NCBI GenBank assembly: GCA_024195585.1 | Contig: SWBL01000162.1 | Span: 1 to 64,000 of the forward strand | From: Aureobasidium sp. EXF-3400 | Lineage: Eukaryota; Ascomycota; Dothideomycetes; Dothideales; Saccotheciaceae | Direction: 5' to 3' | DNA length: 64,000 bases | Shown here: piece after piece, positions 11,389 to 21,800 of the stretch | How positions within the stretch are numbered: position 1 is the first letter of the stretch | Layout of the letters: the number at the start of each line of letters is the position of its first letter | Made by a program: the position numbers and the translations under genes | Notes under the pieces: generated by a model | The model's input: the letters and a program-made list of their open reading frames with translations, nothing else | Databases searched by the model: none | What the model was told of the DNA's origin: nothing

Positions 11389-11969
11389 TTTTTTTTTTTT
11401 TTTTCTTCGGCATGGTGTTCTCTTCGGTGTATATACTTTTCTAGCTCGGGTTGGTCATTTGCTTTTCTTTTGGGCTGGACTCGAGGTTTTGCGAAATTGG
11501 GATTTGTAAGGAGGAATTATGATATCAAATGACTTTTGAGCGCCTTGCTTGTCTATATATGCAGATAGCTTTTCTTGTTCTATACTTGCGACAGTGTCGC
11601 CAATATTATCCGATCTCACTATTCAGTCTTTTGTCCACGTGTAAGATGATAATGTTGGTGTCAAAGCTTTAGGATCTCAAGTTTTTGTGGTGTTCGACGT
11701 GATTTTCGCGAATGGAAATAGATCTGTCTCTCAACTTCACAATGACCACTTTAGTTATTCCCACTTTTATACACTCTGCACAGTAGCATCTAGGATCCGA
11801 TTTGAATGCCTATGTGCTCTTTCCTCTGCATGTCTCGAACACCAATATCGTCGACCTCGAAGACGTCATATTCACATGCAAAGTACCAGGGTCATACCCC
11901 ATACATTGGAAATGAGCAACACCACAACTCCTCGTATACCAACGTGATCCTTAATCAAAAGCGAGCCAA
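11389..11969. other. intergenic region with a T-tract
   Basis: A run of 16 T with two flanking T-rich patches begins right after the stop codon of the surface-protein gene (11391-11406). The remainder is AT-richer 3' UTR and the promoter of the following plus-strand gene. Nothing else was recognised. Confidence 0.5.
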
Positions 11970-12926
11970 ATGTCCAAACAATCCTCCCAGCGCTTACCAG
12001 CGCCTTCCCTCTTCGTCGGACCACCATCGCATAATGCCAGTAGTGCCTCCCTCACACGCGCAAACACGGATACATCGCAAAACTCACGCACCGTACCCTC
12101 CTCCGCCATCCCAGGCCCTTCGTCACCGTCTCCAAACGCCACATCGCTGTCGAGATCCAACACTGCAGCGTCACGACAAAACGCCAACTTGTCACGGCAA
12201 AACACAAGAGATGCGTTGAGCAGACAAAACACAAATCTCTCGCAACAACGACCGGATGGTTTGCAAGTTCCTGAAGACAATGCGACGGCAGAGAAAGGAG
12301 GAGCAGCAGCAGGAGGGGGAGTAGGTCTGGCAAGCACCACTATTGATGAAGAAGTAAAGCGCCAACGACCAAGGCGAGGGACTGCTGTGTTAGATGCCCA
12401 CTGGGCAGCCCTGCAATCCACCCTGTCTGACATCGAGTTATCGGCGGGGTCTTCGGCGCATGTGTTCGGCACCGGCCATGCAAAAGCACTGGAAGAGTTG
12501 CGCGCCGCACAAGTAGAACTCGCTCGCGCGTGGGGCCAAACAGACTCTGAAGATACATCCACGCTCCCAACCAAGGAAGCAAAATCGCCAGACATTGCGC
12601 AGAGAAACAACAGCAAAGACACTCCCACCAAAGAAACACAAGACAGACATCAAAGCAACAAAGAGCAAGAGAAACAAGCAGAGCAGAACGAGAGAAAGCT
12701 TTCCACGGCCACGACGTTGGATCTGACGGCTGCGGCTAGAAGAAGAGAGGCCAGTGATAAATATTTCGCGGCTGTGAAAGAGGGTGTTGCTGAGGTGGTG
12801 AGGAAGCTGGATGGTGTTGCTGATGCCATGAGGGAGGTGGAGATGCAGAGTAGGGATATTTGGGGCGATGATGGCAAGGACAGTAGCGAGATGACTGAGA
12901 GTGAGTTTGGAAGTTTGAGTTCTTAG
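11970..12926 (+). CDS. conserved fungal protein of unknown function
   Basis: Single exon, 318 residues. The first 110 residues are Ser/Asn/Arg-rich and disordered, with a short repeat SRQN(T/A). A central segment (about 135-195) looks like a folded conserved region: TAVLDAHWAALQSTLSDIEL followed by VFGTGHAKALEELRAAQVEL and ARAWGQ, predicted helical. The C-terminus (about 245-300) has a second helical stretch (KYFAAVKEGVAEVVRKLDGV). This pattern of two short helices resembles small vesicle-trafficking coiled-coil subunits (for example of BLOC-1-like complexes), but that is only a guess. Start is the first ATG of the frame. Confidence 0.7.
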   Translation: MSKQSSQRLPAPSLFVGPPSHNASSASLTRANTDTSQNSRTVPSSAIPGPSSPSPNATSLSRSNTAASRQNANLSRQNTRDALSRQNTNLSQQRPDGLQVPEDNATAEKGGAAAGGGVGLASTTIDEEVKRQRPRRGTAVLDAHWAALQSTLSDIELSAGSSAHVFGTGHAKALEELRAAQVELARAWGQTDSEDTSTLPTKEAKSPDIAQRNNSKDTPTKETQDRHQSNKEQEKQAEQNERKLSTATTLDLTAAARRREASDKYFAAVKEGVAEVVRKLDGVADAMREVEMQSRDIWGDDGKDSSEMTESEFGSLSS

Positions 12927-13373
12927 ACCAGGGGATCTGGAATGCACATGGTGTCCTATGGTGTTATTTCGGTACTGATTGGGATTTGGATGGAACAGGG
13001 AAATCATTTGGGCGTCACGAGTAGGGAAGAAGCACATCATCAGGGAGAATGTGTGACGGTTCCACAAGGCACGATTACGAGTGGAAGCACTCCATAATGA
13101 AGAAAGCGCCAGATGTAGCGCGGATTGTATATATGCATGATGTAATCGTTGTGGCCAGCATTAAAGCGGCTCTTCCTGCCCCCTATCCCCTTTACATCCA
13201 TTAGATGTGCCCAGCAGATATCCCTCCCCAAACCACCTTCCCTGAAATGTCCAACTCCTTGTCCAGCAAGAAAAAAAAAACTCCTTCCCAACCCCCAAAC
13301 CCGATCTGTCGGTTGATCACCATCCCTAGAATTACAAAGAAGAGAAAAAGTGTAGAAGAAGATTGAGGCACAT
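12927..13373. other. convergent 3' region
   Basis: 447 bp between two converging genes. Contains a short poly-A run near 13270 and otherwise plain sequence; probably the two 3' UTRs. Confidence 0.4.
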
Positions 13374-15116
13374 TCAGTCGGCGCTGAAGTCAGTGCCTGT
13401 GCGCAGCGTCTCGCGGCTGCATCTAGGAGTCATGATGATACTGCTATCCGGTGTAATGCCAGTGTTCATAGAGTTTGCGCTAGCGATTGAAGGTGCGTAG
13501 TCGTCAGGCGTAGATGTGTAGTCCGGTAACTTCTCTTCGGTATATTCAGGGAGAGTAGTAGTTCCAGATCCGGCGTTCGATGATTTGCGTGCTCTCCCAA
13601 CCAGATTGACCACGAACTCGCGTGCGTTTCGAAGGTCTCCGAACGCGTGACCCATCTCTAGATCATCGACTTGGTGTGAACATCCCTCTGAATATTCATC
13701 AACCACTGCACCCGCAGCTTCAACGACAAGTGCACGCTTCTCCTCATAATCTCCATTGCGAGGTGAGCGCTTGAAGACTTGTTTGAAGGAGGCCCACTTC
13801 TTGCGCAAAGCCTCTTTACGGGCTAGAGCGCGGAAATGACGAGCTCGCCGACGCTCTTCCTTGTCCGAAAGACGTTCAACGCGACGACGGAGAGAACAGA
13901 AGCGACGGCGGAGGAATGCGCAAAGAGCGGTAAGGCCAATCGCTGCTGCGAGAATTTCCAAGGCAAGCACTAAAGGATGCTGGTTTCCGTACTTTTTGGA
14001 GTTTCCATCCTGAATATCGGAGAGGAGATTGTCCACAGAGCTGGAGTTGAAGTTCCAGTTGTCTTTCTGATCGGCAGCGACGTATTGATCCTGTCGGTCC
14101 TTGCTCACCATGACAGAATCTTGGAGAGCTGCTTGAATCTCCTTGATCTTTTGATATGTCGTGTCATGGATGCGTTGGCACATGACTTTGCTCATACAAG
14201 AGATATCTCTGTCACAATCAGATAGACTCTCAGTGAGGGTTTTATGGCAGCGTTGATTCAGCCTTTGTAGCTTCGTCGCCTGCTCGAAGAGACGATTGCG
14301 AAGGGCTTGTTCGACGGTAAGAATATCAGCCGTTGACTTGATATCATTGTCGGTTGGGATGGCTTCAATCTTTGATAGGATGGAAGAATTCTCGTTGATC
14401 ACACTCTCCAATGTTGAGGCACAGGCGGCCTGTTCATCAATTTCCGAATCGATGAGAATTTGAGCTGACTCTGATTGACCGACGACGACTGTGAATGTGC
14501 CAGGAGTGATCAAAGGTTGTTGAGCAACTTTGGTGATGTTAAAGTAGAGAGCGCGCTGGGTAGAGACAGAATTGTCCTTGACAGGATCACAAAGACCTTG
14601 AACCTCAAGATCAACCTCCCAGTGTTGGTTAGCTAGGCCGCGAGGTATGTGCAGAGTTGATGCTTGGGTTGGATTTGTGCGGTCGACGACAATGGGCCGC
14701 CCGTTCAGTGTGAAGTCGACATCGCAAAGGTTGGTTGAAGAGTCAAGACGAGGATATTGAAGTTCAAAGTCCTGAGGCAGAGGTCAGAGTCAAGACTAGA
14801 TGGTATACGCGTACTACATGTCGAACGAGGTATATGGCGTCCTTGGCAAGAGTATATACTTACGAGGGCCACGTCATCTTCGTATACAGGACAGTCCAGA
14901 CACGGGACTTTGACGGCTATTGTTTCGAATCTGTCTAATTGTGTCTATAAGTAGGTGTTACATCATGAGAGCATGTCGAGGACAGATCTTACCAAGGATA
15001 GGTTCTTTGGCGGCTTTGGTGAAAGAAGAGAATGAGGGCAAGACGGGGTAAGGAACGGCCGATACAAGAGTCCATGTAAAGGCAAGAGCAAACAAAAGTA
15101 GGCTGATTGAACACAT
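13374..15116 (-). CDS. secreted/type I membrane protein with cytoplasmic tail, unknown function
   Basis: Exons 15116..14993, 14934..14864 and 14771..13374; 530 residues. A signal peptide (MCSISLLLFALAFTWTLVSA) is followed by an extracellular part with several Cys (CLDC near 55, others near 90, 130, 180, 220), a helical region, one membrane segment (VLALEILAAAIGLTALCAFL, about residue 335) and a strongly basic juxtamembrane RRRFCSLRRR. The cytoplasmic tail of about 170 residues is charged and contains LPEYTEEKLPDY, a PxY-like pattern. For the second exon the acceptor ATTAG was chosen because the nearer TATAG acceptor gives a stop. No known family recognised; similar-looking proteins occur in Dothideomycetes. 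Divergent from LSM4. Confidence 0.75.
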
Positions 15117-15535
15117 GGCCTGAAAGGATAGATGGGATTGCAAATGAATTGAGTATCTACATGGGCCTATCCAGCCCGGAGTTGTTTCGTCGAAGAAACC
15201 GCCGGCGTGACGGTGAGGCAGAAAGACGAGTTGTCGAAAAAGAGCCCGTAGGCAGCAGTTTATCAGATGCCCCCAGGTTTGGAAGAGAGAGGCTCGGCGA
15301 AGGATTTGGAAGGAGGCAGACGGAGCTTCGGAGTCGGCCTTCGGAGCAACTTCCAGCGCGCGCTTGACAGATCGACTTGATGCTTGACTGAGTCGTTCAC
15401 TGACTGAGAGGCCGGCAAATCCCGCATTGCTTGACGTCGTTGTTGCTCTCTGGTTGCGCGACCAAGAGCATGCGCAAACACCATTTCTTGGACCATCTAT
15501 AACACATTGACACATCGAGTGTTGTCGCATTCACA
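15117..15535. promoter_or_regulatory. divergent promoter region between membrane protein and LSM4
   Basis: 419 bp separating two oppositely directed starts. It probably holds both core promoters. No specific binding motif could be assigned with confidence. Confidence 0.4.
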
Positions 15536-16064
15536 ATGGTGAGTGACCAGGCACTTCTCCAGCTACAGAGAGCCCTCCTGCTCACAAGTCAGGCCACTAA
15601 CGACCACTTGTCACTGACTAGCTTCCTCTCGGTCTCCTCACTGCGGCGCAAGGCCATCCTATGCTTGTCGAACTCAAGAATGGCGAAACACTGAACGGAC
15701 ATCTGGTCAGCTGCGACACATACATGAACCTCACACTCAAGGAAGTCATCCAAACGAGCCCCGAAGGCGACCGCTTCTTCAGACTACCCGAATGCTACGT
15801 TCGTGGAAACAACGTGCGTACACACTCTGAGTCCACTTCAGAAATACAGCCAACAGTATACTGATTGGATTGCGACAGATCAAATACCTGAGAATGGAAG
15901 ATGAAATCGTTGATCTCGTCAAGGACCAGCAAGCCAGCCAACAAGCCGCTAGAGGAGGGCGCGGAGGTGGTCAAGGAGGACGAGGCGACCACAGCGGACG
16001 TGGAGATCGTGGTGGTAGGGGAGGCCGTGGCCGTGGCAGAGGCGGCCGTGGTCGCGGTGGTTGA
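15536..16064 (+). CDS. LSM4: U6 snRNA-associated Sm-like protein LSm4
   Basis: Exons 15536..15538, 15622..15813 and 15879..16064; 126 residues. Subunit of the LSm2-8 ring (U6 snRNP) and the LSm1-7 ring (mRNA decapping). The first coding exon is only the ATG, followed at once by GTGAGT; joined to the second exon it gives [15 protein letters not shown], the normal LSm4 start. The Sm1 motif ([25 protein letters not shown]) and the Sm2 motif (YVRGNNIKYLRM) are complete, and the tail is RGG-rich (about residues 87-126), as in other LSm4 proteins. Introns are 83 and 65 bp. Confidence 0.95.
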
Positions 16065-16493
16065 AGAGGCATGCTCGGAGAAGACGAAAGAGAAGCCAAC
16101 AGCTCAAGCCTGGTTCTGCCATGACAAGAACGGCGGGCCTCTGATCATGAAGGATGCATGCGAATATGTGCGATAGCGCAACTGAGCGCGGAATCGACAT
16201 CTAGAGCAAAGGATCACGAGGGACAAAATACCCATGCACAGCTTCTAAAGACAGGCTGTGCCATCAGAATACATAACATCACGACATCAACCTGAGTTCA
16301 TGACTTGAAACCAAGCATATTCAAGTACAGTAGAGACCAACAAGTGATAATTTGAATGGATATGTTTATTGTTGGCCTGCAGCATTGAAGTCGTAAATCT
16401 GGTTCAAAAGCTAGCTGGGCTGAGCCCCTCCAGCGTTCACATGCGCGGCTTCAAAATGTCTCTCAGAATTTCCAAGGGCCTTCTCAACTGCAC
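16065..16493. other. intergenic region between LSM4 and the PPR gene
   Basis: 429 bp in the same transcriptional direction: LSM4 3' UTR and the promoter of the PPR gene. An open frame in another register continues past the LSM4 stop to 16176 but has no family support. Confidence 0.4.
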
Positions 16494-18380
16494 ATGTCCT
16501 CTACCACACCCAGACTTATCGCCGACGGGCTCTGGCACTGCCTCTGTCCCTCATACAATTCCGTATCGCTATCAACAAGTCGAAATGCCTTGATTCGCTC
16601 TCGTCGACCAGCGCTACAACGCGCCGCTTCTCGAATACCTCCACCGGCAACAATACGCCACAACTCTACTGTCGCCGACGTTCGCTTCAAAGGCACTGTC
16701 GATGCCCCGCCAGAATTACAGAAGAGTGGCCTTCCGGTCATGAATGTGTGGGCTCCCTTGGATGACGAAACACAATCGAAGCAATTCAAAACCAGTCGAA
16801 AGACAACTATCCGACCAAAGACGACTGTCAAGAAAGCCGACTATCCCAATCTCAGCACACCGGACCTGTATGAATTGGCACATGCCGCTGCCGCCAAGGG
16901 CAACAGCCGAGAGGCAATGCACATGGTCGAGTACTTAGTGCGCGAGCGACGCGAAGCTCCCAATCTCCGTCTATACTCGATTTCCATCCTTGCCAATGTT
17001 CATCCAACCGAAGGATCTGCTAGAAGTGTGACTCGTCTGCTAGCTGAAATGGAGGATGAAGGTCTACAAATGAACATACAGATCTGTCACGACGTACTCC
17101 AGGTATTGAGCGTCCATATGGATTACTTGCTGCGAATGGACATCCTACAATATATGCGCCGCCAATGGTTGCAGCTGAATACCGAAGGTTATCACTGGGT
17201 CGGTGCAGCCTTGTTCCGAGAAGGTCAACTCGAATTGGGTCTTGATCATCTCGAAGAAATGCGCAAGGACAATGTGCCCATTCAAAGCTGGCTCTACGAT
17301 ATTGCCGTATATACCATGCTGGAAACGAACGAGTTCGACGAAGCCTTGATCATAGTCAAGGACCGTATCGCTGCCAACGACTGGATCGTCAATCGCAATC
17401 TTTGGTCTCACATGCTTGATCGCGCGGCAGCCTTCTTTCACTATCGTAGCACTGTATATGTCTGGAACAGCCAAGTTGTTCCAGGTTATCTAATTCCTTC
17501 ATCAGGAACATGTCTGAATGTCCTTACTACAGCTGCTCGCAAGGGTGATGCAGCTCTTGCGACCTCTGTCTTCCATGTTATGGGCAAGCGCAGCACAAAC
17601 TTTAAGCAGATTCACTACGACCAACTCTTGACTACATACATGTCCGCTTCCCCACCCGACCTTCGCGCCGCCTTCACAGTCCTCACCATCATGGCAAGCG
17701 TGAAAATCCCTCCGAGCTCTGTATCCACTCGCCCCATCCTGGCACACCTTGTTCGTTATCCTTCGGACTGCTCAACCGCCTTTGACATCATAACGTCTCT
17801 TCACGAAAGCGGCCGAGAGATTCCTATTGCGGCATTGAATGTGCTGATAGAAGGATATGTCGAAACACATCAACTCGAGCAAGCCTTAGTGGCTTACAAG
17901 CACATGCATCTTTTCGAACGCCTCGCTTTGGACAAACATGGCAAACCTATCCGCCGTAGTCGTTCCTACAGCACTCTCGACACCTTCAACATCCTTCTTC
18001 GCGGTGCAGCGAAACCTATCGCTCAACAGGCTTACGATTTAGCGATGTTTTTAGTGTCTGAAATGTTGGCATTAGGCGTTCGACCAGATGCTCTTGTCTA
18101 CGACCGTCTGGTGGTCATCTGTGTTCAAGACGCAAAGTTGGACCATGCATACCGTTATTTCGACGAGATGGAAGAGTTGGGCTTCATGCCTAGACCACGC
18201 ACCGCTGAGTTGCTGGCGAAGTCTTTAGCAGAAAACGCAGACAGTAGATGCTGGGATGTTTTGCAGAGAATGCAAGACAGAGGGGCTGCGGTGGATGAGA
18301 GACAGAGGTCTATTATCCAGAACCTATATTCAGGTGCTGAGCAGGACAAGGGAGGTGCATTTCTGGATATGATAGAGTAG
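16494..18380 (+). CDS. mitochondrial pentatricopeptide repeat (PPR) protein
   Basis: Single exon, 628 residues. The N-terminus is rich in Arg/Ser/Ala and lacks acidic residues for about 60 positions (SRNALIRSRRPALQRAASRI), a typical mitochondrial targeting sequence ending near RHNST. The rest is a helical array with PPR-like 35-residue periodicity: LYSISILANVHPTEGSARSV, FNILLRGAAKPIAQQAYDLA, LVYDRLVVICVQDAKLDHAY with the following RYFDEMEELGFMPRP. PPR proteins bind specific organelle RNAs for expression, processing or translation; the target cannot be told from sequence. The start could be a few codons off. Confidence 0.85.
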   Translation: MSSTTPRLIADGLWHCLCPSYNSVSLSTSRNALIRSRRPALQRAASRIPPPATIRHNSTVADVRFKGTVDAPPELQKSGLPVMNVWAPLDDETQSKQFKTSRKTTIRPKTTVKKADYPNLSTPDLYELAHAAAAKGNSREAMHMVEYLVRERREAPNLRLYSISILANVHPTEGSARSVTRLLAEMEDEGLQMNIQICHDVLQVLSVHMDYLLRMDILQYMRRQWLQLNTEGYHWVGAALFREGQLELGLDHLEEMRKDNVPIQSWLYDIAVYTMLETNEFDEALIIVKDRIAANDWIVNRNLWSHMLDRAAAFFHYRSTVYVWNSQVVPGYLIPSSGTCLNVLTTAARKGDAALATSVFHVMGKRSTNFKQIHYDQLLTTYMSASPPDLRAAFTVLTIMASVKIPPSSVSTRPILAHLVRYPSDCSTAFDIITSLHESGREIPIAALNVLIEGYVETHQLEQALVAYKHMHLFERLALDKHGKPIRRSRSYSTLDTFNILLRGAAKPIAQQAYDLAMFLVSEMLALGVRPDALVYDRLVVICVQDAKLDHAYRYFDEMEELGFMPRPRTAELLAKSLAENADSRCWDVLQRMQDRGAAVDERQRSIIQNLYSGAEQDKGGAFLDMIE

Positions 18381-18816
18381 AGATGAGCTGTAGGATATGT
18401 GTAGGATAGCTTGTACAATGTTTATGGTCTGAGGGAGCGACGTGTCAATGCATTGTCCCAAGGCAGAGTGAATGCGACTTCCCGTCCGGCATGCTGTGTC
18501 TCAACGAACGTCAATTTACTCCATCAACCCAACATCCATTCTCTCGCCCAACCTCACCGCCAAGGATAACAGTGCAATCAAAATCATGTCGCCGACAATT
18601 AATATAAATGGAAAAGCTATGGGCACACGATGGAGCCTTCTTCAGACGTGCGCACTGCGGGATTCGCCGCAGAGAAAAAAAATGAGCAGCTCCTAACCTC
18701 ACCTCACGGCCTCGGGAGACGCATGATATAGACGTTACAGGACAGCGAAAAACTCTTTTCGCTTGACTTGAAGCTTTGACTTGCACTTCTACCGTTGTGG
18801 AAGTATTTTGATCAGC
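18381..18816. other. intergenic region, 436 bp
   Basis: 3' UTR of the PPR gene followed by the promoter of the coiled-coil protein. An open frame continues upstream of the chosen ATG at 18817 to 18781 without another ATG. Nothing else seen. Confidence 0.4.
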
Positions 18817-21800
18817 ATGGCTCAAGGACTCGGAACACCAGGATCGCTAAAGCGGAAGCGAAAGCCGAAGCAAACGCCAAACCATCAAATGCAGCAGCAG
18901 CAACAGCATCAAGGAACGCCAATTCATGGATCAAAGCAACAAGCAACGCCGAGGTTCGGATCTCAACATCAAGGACCGTCAAAATCACAATCAAACCAAG
19001 TAGAAACGCCGAGTGATCAGCCAGAGCCCAAGAAAAAGAAGCGAAAATCATCGAATCATCAAAAGCAGCAAGAAGATCACCAGACAACACAAGATGAGAC
19101 AAAGGCCAATTCGAAAAATCAGTTGGTACGCTTGGAGCAGCCAGAAGATCAACCCTTGGAGCTTCCTGGCCAGGACATGAATTCATCACAGGTTATAACA
19201 AACTCAGAACGCGAGAAACTCTGGAAGAAGCTTGAGGACAACCAATCCAGGAGATGTTGTGTTCACTGTGAGGACTACCCAAAGCTAGGTCTCGAAGTGA
19301 TGCAGGAACAACACGAGCAACTTGTCGATGAAGTCAAGGAAAAATTCACGACTGTCAAGAAGGAACGAACGTTGATAAACATCAAAGTTGACACTTACAA
19401 AGCCGGCGTAGGAATGCTTAAGAAACAGTTCAATGAGCAGGAGACGAACTTGAAGAACCTGCTGGCAGATTTCAAGGAGCTGCAGAATGACTTTGAGGAA
19501 CAATATGAAGATTGTGTCAATTTGGTATCAGGGTGGTTTCGTGAAGAACGTGAGACGAGGCGAGAAGAAATCAACGAGACTCGAAAAGAAATCACTGGAC
19601 ACGACAAACAACTCATCAGGATGCAAAACGAAATTGCTGAATACAGCGGAAGAGTTACAGAGGCTAAAACCGAAGTTATTGGATTCCGTGAGCGACTCAC
19701 GCCAGTTGCAGAAGGTTGTGCCGGACATGATCGGCAACTTGCGAAACACAGTCAAAGACTCGCCGAACACCATGACCGACATACTGTACACGACGATCGA
19801 CATGACTCGCACGAAGAACGACTAACTGGACTGAATACACAACTACTTGGACATGGCGAACGGCTGGCCGAACATAACGAACAACTCTTCGGGCTCGGTA
19901 ATCGACTATCCGCGTACGACGATCAATCTGCTGGTTACGACCGAAACTTGACTGAGCTTAATGCTTGGAGGCTCGAGATGGAAAAGAGGGTCACTGAAGT
20001 CGAGAAACGAGACAATGAACGCAAGGAATCCTACGACAATCTCAAAGAACAATATGATGAGCAGCAAAAGCTCACGAAGCGTCTTAGTGATCAGGTCGAT
20101 GATCTTAATGACAGACTAGCTGAGGCATGCGAAGCTCGGGACAGAGCTTCGGAGGAAAACCAAGCCTATGTCAACTTGATCGCAAAAGAACGAACAGAGA
20201 TCTCGAGACTTGAACAGAAAGTCGAAACTGCCTTGGAAGAACAGAAGAAAATGAGGCAAGATTACCAAAAATACCAAGCTCGTATAGGAGCGACCGTGGT
20301 AGAGAAGTCTCGAGCAGATATTGTGGTGTTCAAGGCGCAAGCTACAAAAATCGAGGCTCTGGAGTCGCAAACAAGAAACCTGACATCGCTTGTCGAGCAA
20401 CTTCAAACACATCTCGCGCAACTCACGCATCTTCCGATCTGGACCAAAAACATCGAGCAAGACACAAGACCGTCTCAAAGGCAACCAGTGCAGGCTCCGG
20501 ACTTAGAAGCACGTGTCCGGATGCTGGAAGAGCAGTCGGTTCAGCATACTGGTCTAAAGGATTGGCAAGCTCGTATGGAACTTTACTTCCATGGAACCCG
20601 AGATACGATGTTCACATGGACCAGAGGCGAGCTCAAGGAACATCACTCAAGCCTTATCGCCGAGATTGAATCCCTCAAAGCTCAATCTGACTGCCGGGAA
20701 AAGGATGTGAAAATGATGAGCAAACGCTTGGAAGATCAAGATCTCAAGTTTTTGACACTGCGCGCCTTGCTTTTAGGCAAGACGAATCAACCTTCGACTC
20801 AAGACGCATCTACTTTTCCTGAAAAGGTTACCGAAGGGCAACTTGAAAATGATGCTACATGGAATTCATCACCTACACTGATGATGGCGGACGAAGACTT
20901 GAACCAGCAAGCAGGAGAAGATGCAGTCCCTCAAACGTTGATTGAACCTGACGCTGCCCCCGATGAAGAATACTCCACTACACGACCAGAAATGCACGTT
21001 GAGCAGTTAAGGCCAAATCTCTCGTCAGTTCTCTATGATCCTAGTAGAGAAATTTCAAGAGAGCCAAGCCCTGCTATTGAAGAGACCGCTCAGACGCCAA
21101 GTTCTCCTCTTTCCTCAATACGGACTAGCATTATAGATGAAGCAGAGAGTAGTGCTGAGCCTGATCAAGATTACGCAATGCTGGACGTGTCTGTTTACGA
21201 AGAGGGCAGCCGAGTTGACCAAGAGGAGGATTCCGCCAATGAATTTGATGAAGACAGTAACGATCCGGTGCATGCGCGCAGTTCTATTCGCAAAGATGGC
21301 TGGTCCGAGATGGAAATCGAAATCGTGCGGAATACGATGAATGGATCTGAAAACCGAGATTCCTCCATGGCGGAGCGTTATCAACTCTGCCCGCAGAGAC
21401 TGAGCGAGAAAGGCTTTACGCGAAGCTTTTCCTCCTGCAAACAGCTTTGGAACAACAGACTTGTGCCTGCTGATCGTCGCAAGACTCGGCACTGGTCTGA
21501 GAGAGAATTTGAGATTGTGCGAGACACAATGCGCGAATCGGAGAATCAAGATACACTCATGCCAGAACGTTATCGACTATGCGAGCAGAGACTCGGGGAA
21601 GAAGGGTTCACGCGAACTTCTGGCGCCTGTCAAAAAGTTTGGCACGAGATTTTGTGCCCTGCTGGATATCGGGGCAGATATCCAAGTTGGTCAAAGAAGG
21701 AGCTTGAGATCCTCCAAGATACCATGGATGAATCAGTGGGAGATCACAGACCAAAAACCGAACGCTATTTGATCTGCGGGAAAAGACTCGAAGAGAAAGG

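Noticed and set aside
11391..11406. T16 tract after the surface-protein stop as a terminator or retroposed poly-A tail
   Set aside because: It is on the coding strand as T, not A, and there are no target-site duplications; simple homopolymer.
15901..16176. 91-codon frame rich in Val/Glu/Ala overlapping the LSM4 RGG tail
   Set aside because: Shifted reading of the GGN repeats of the RGG tail; no conservation expected.
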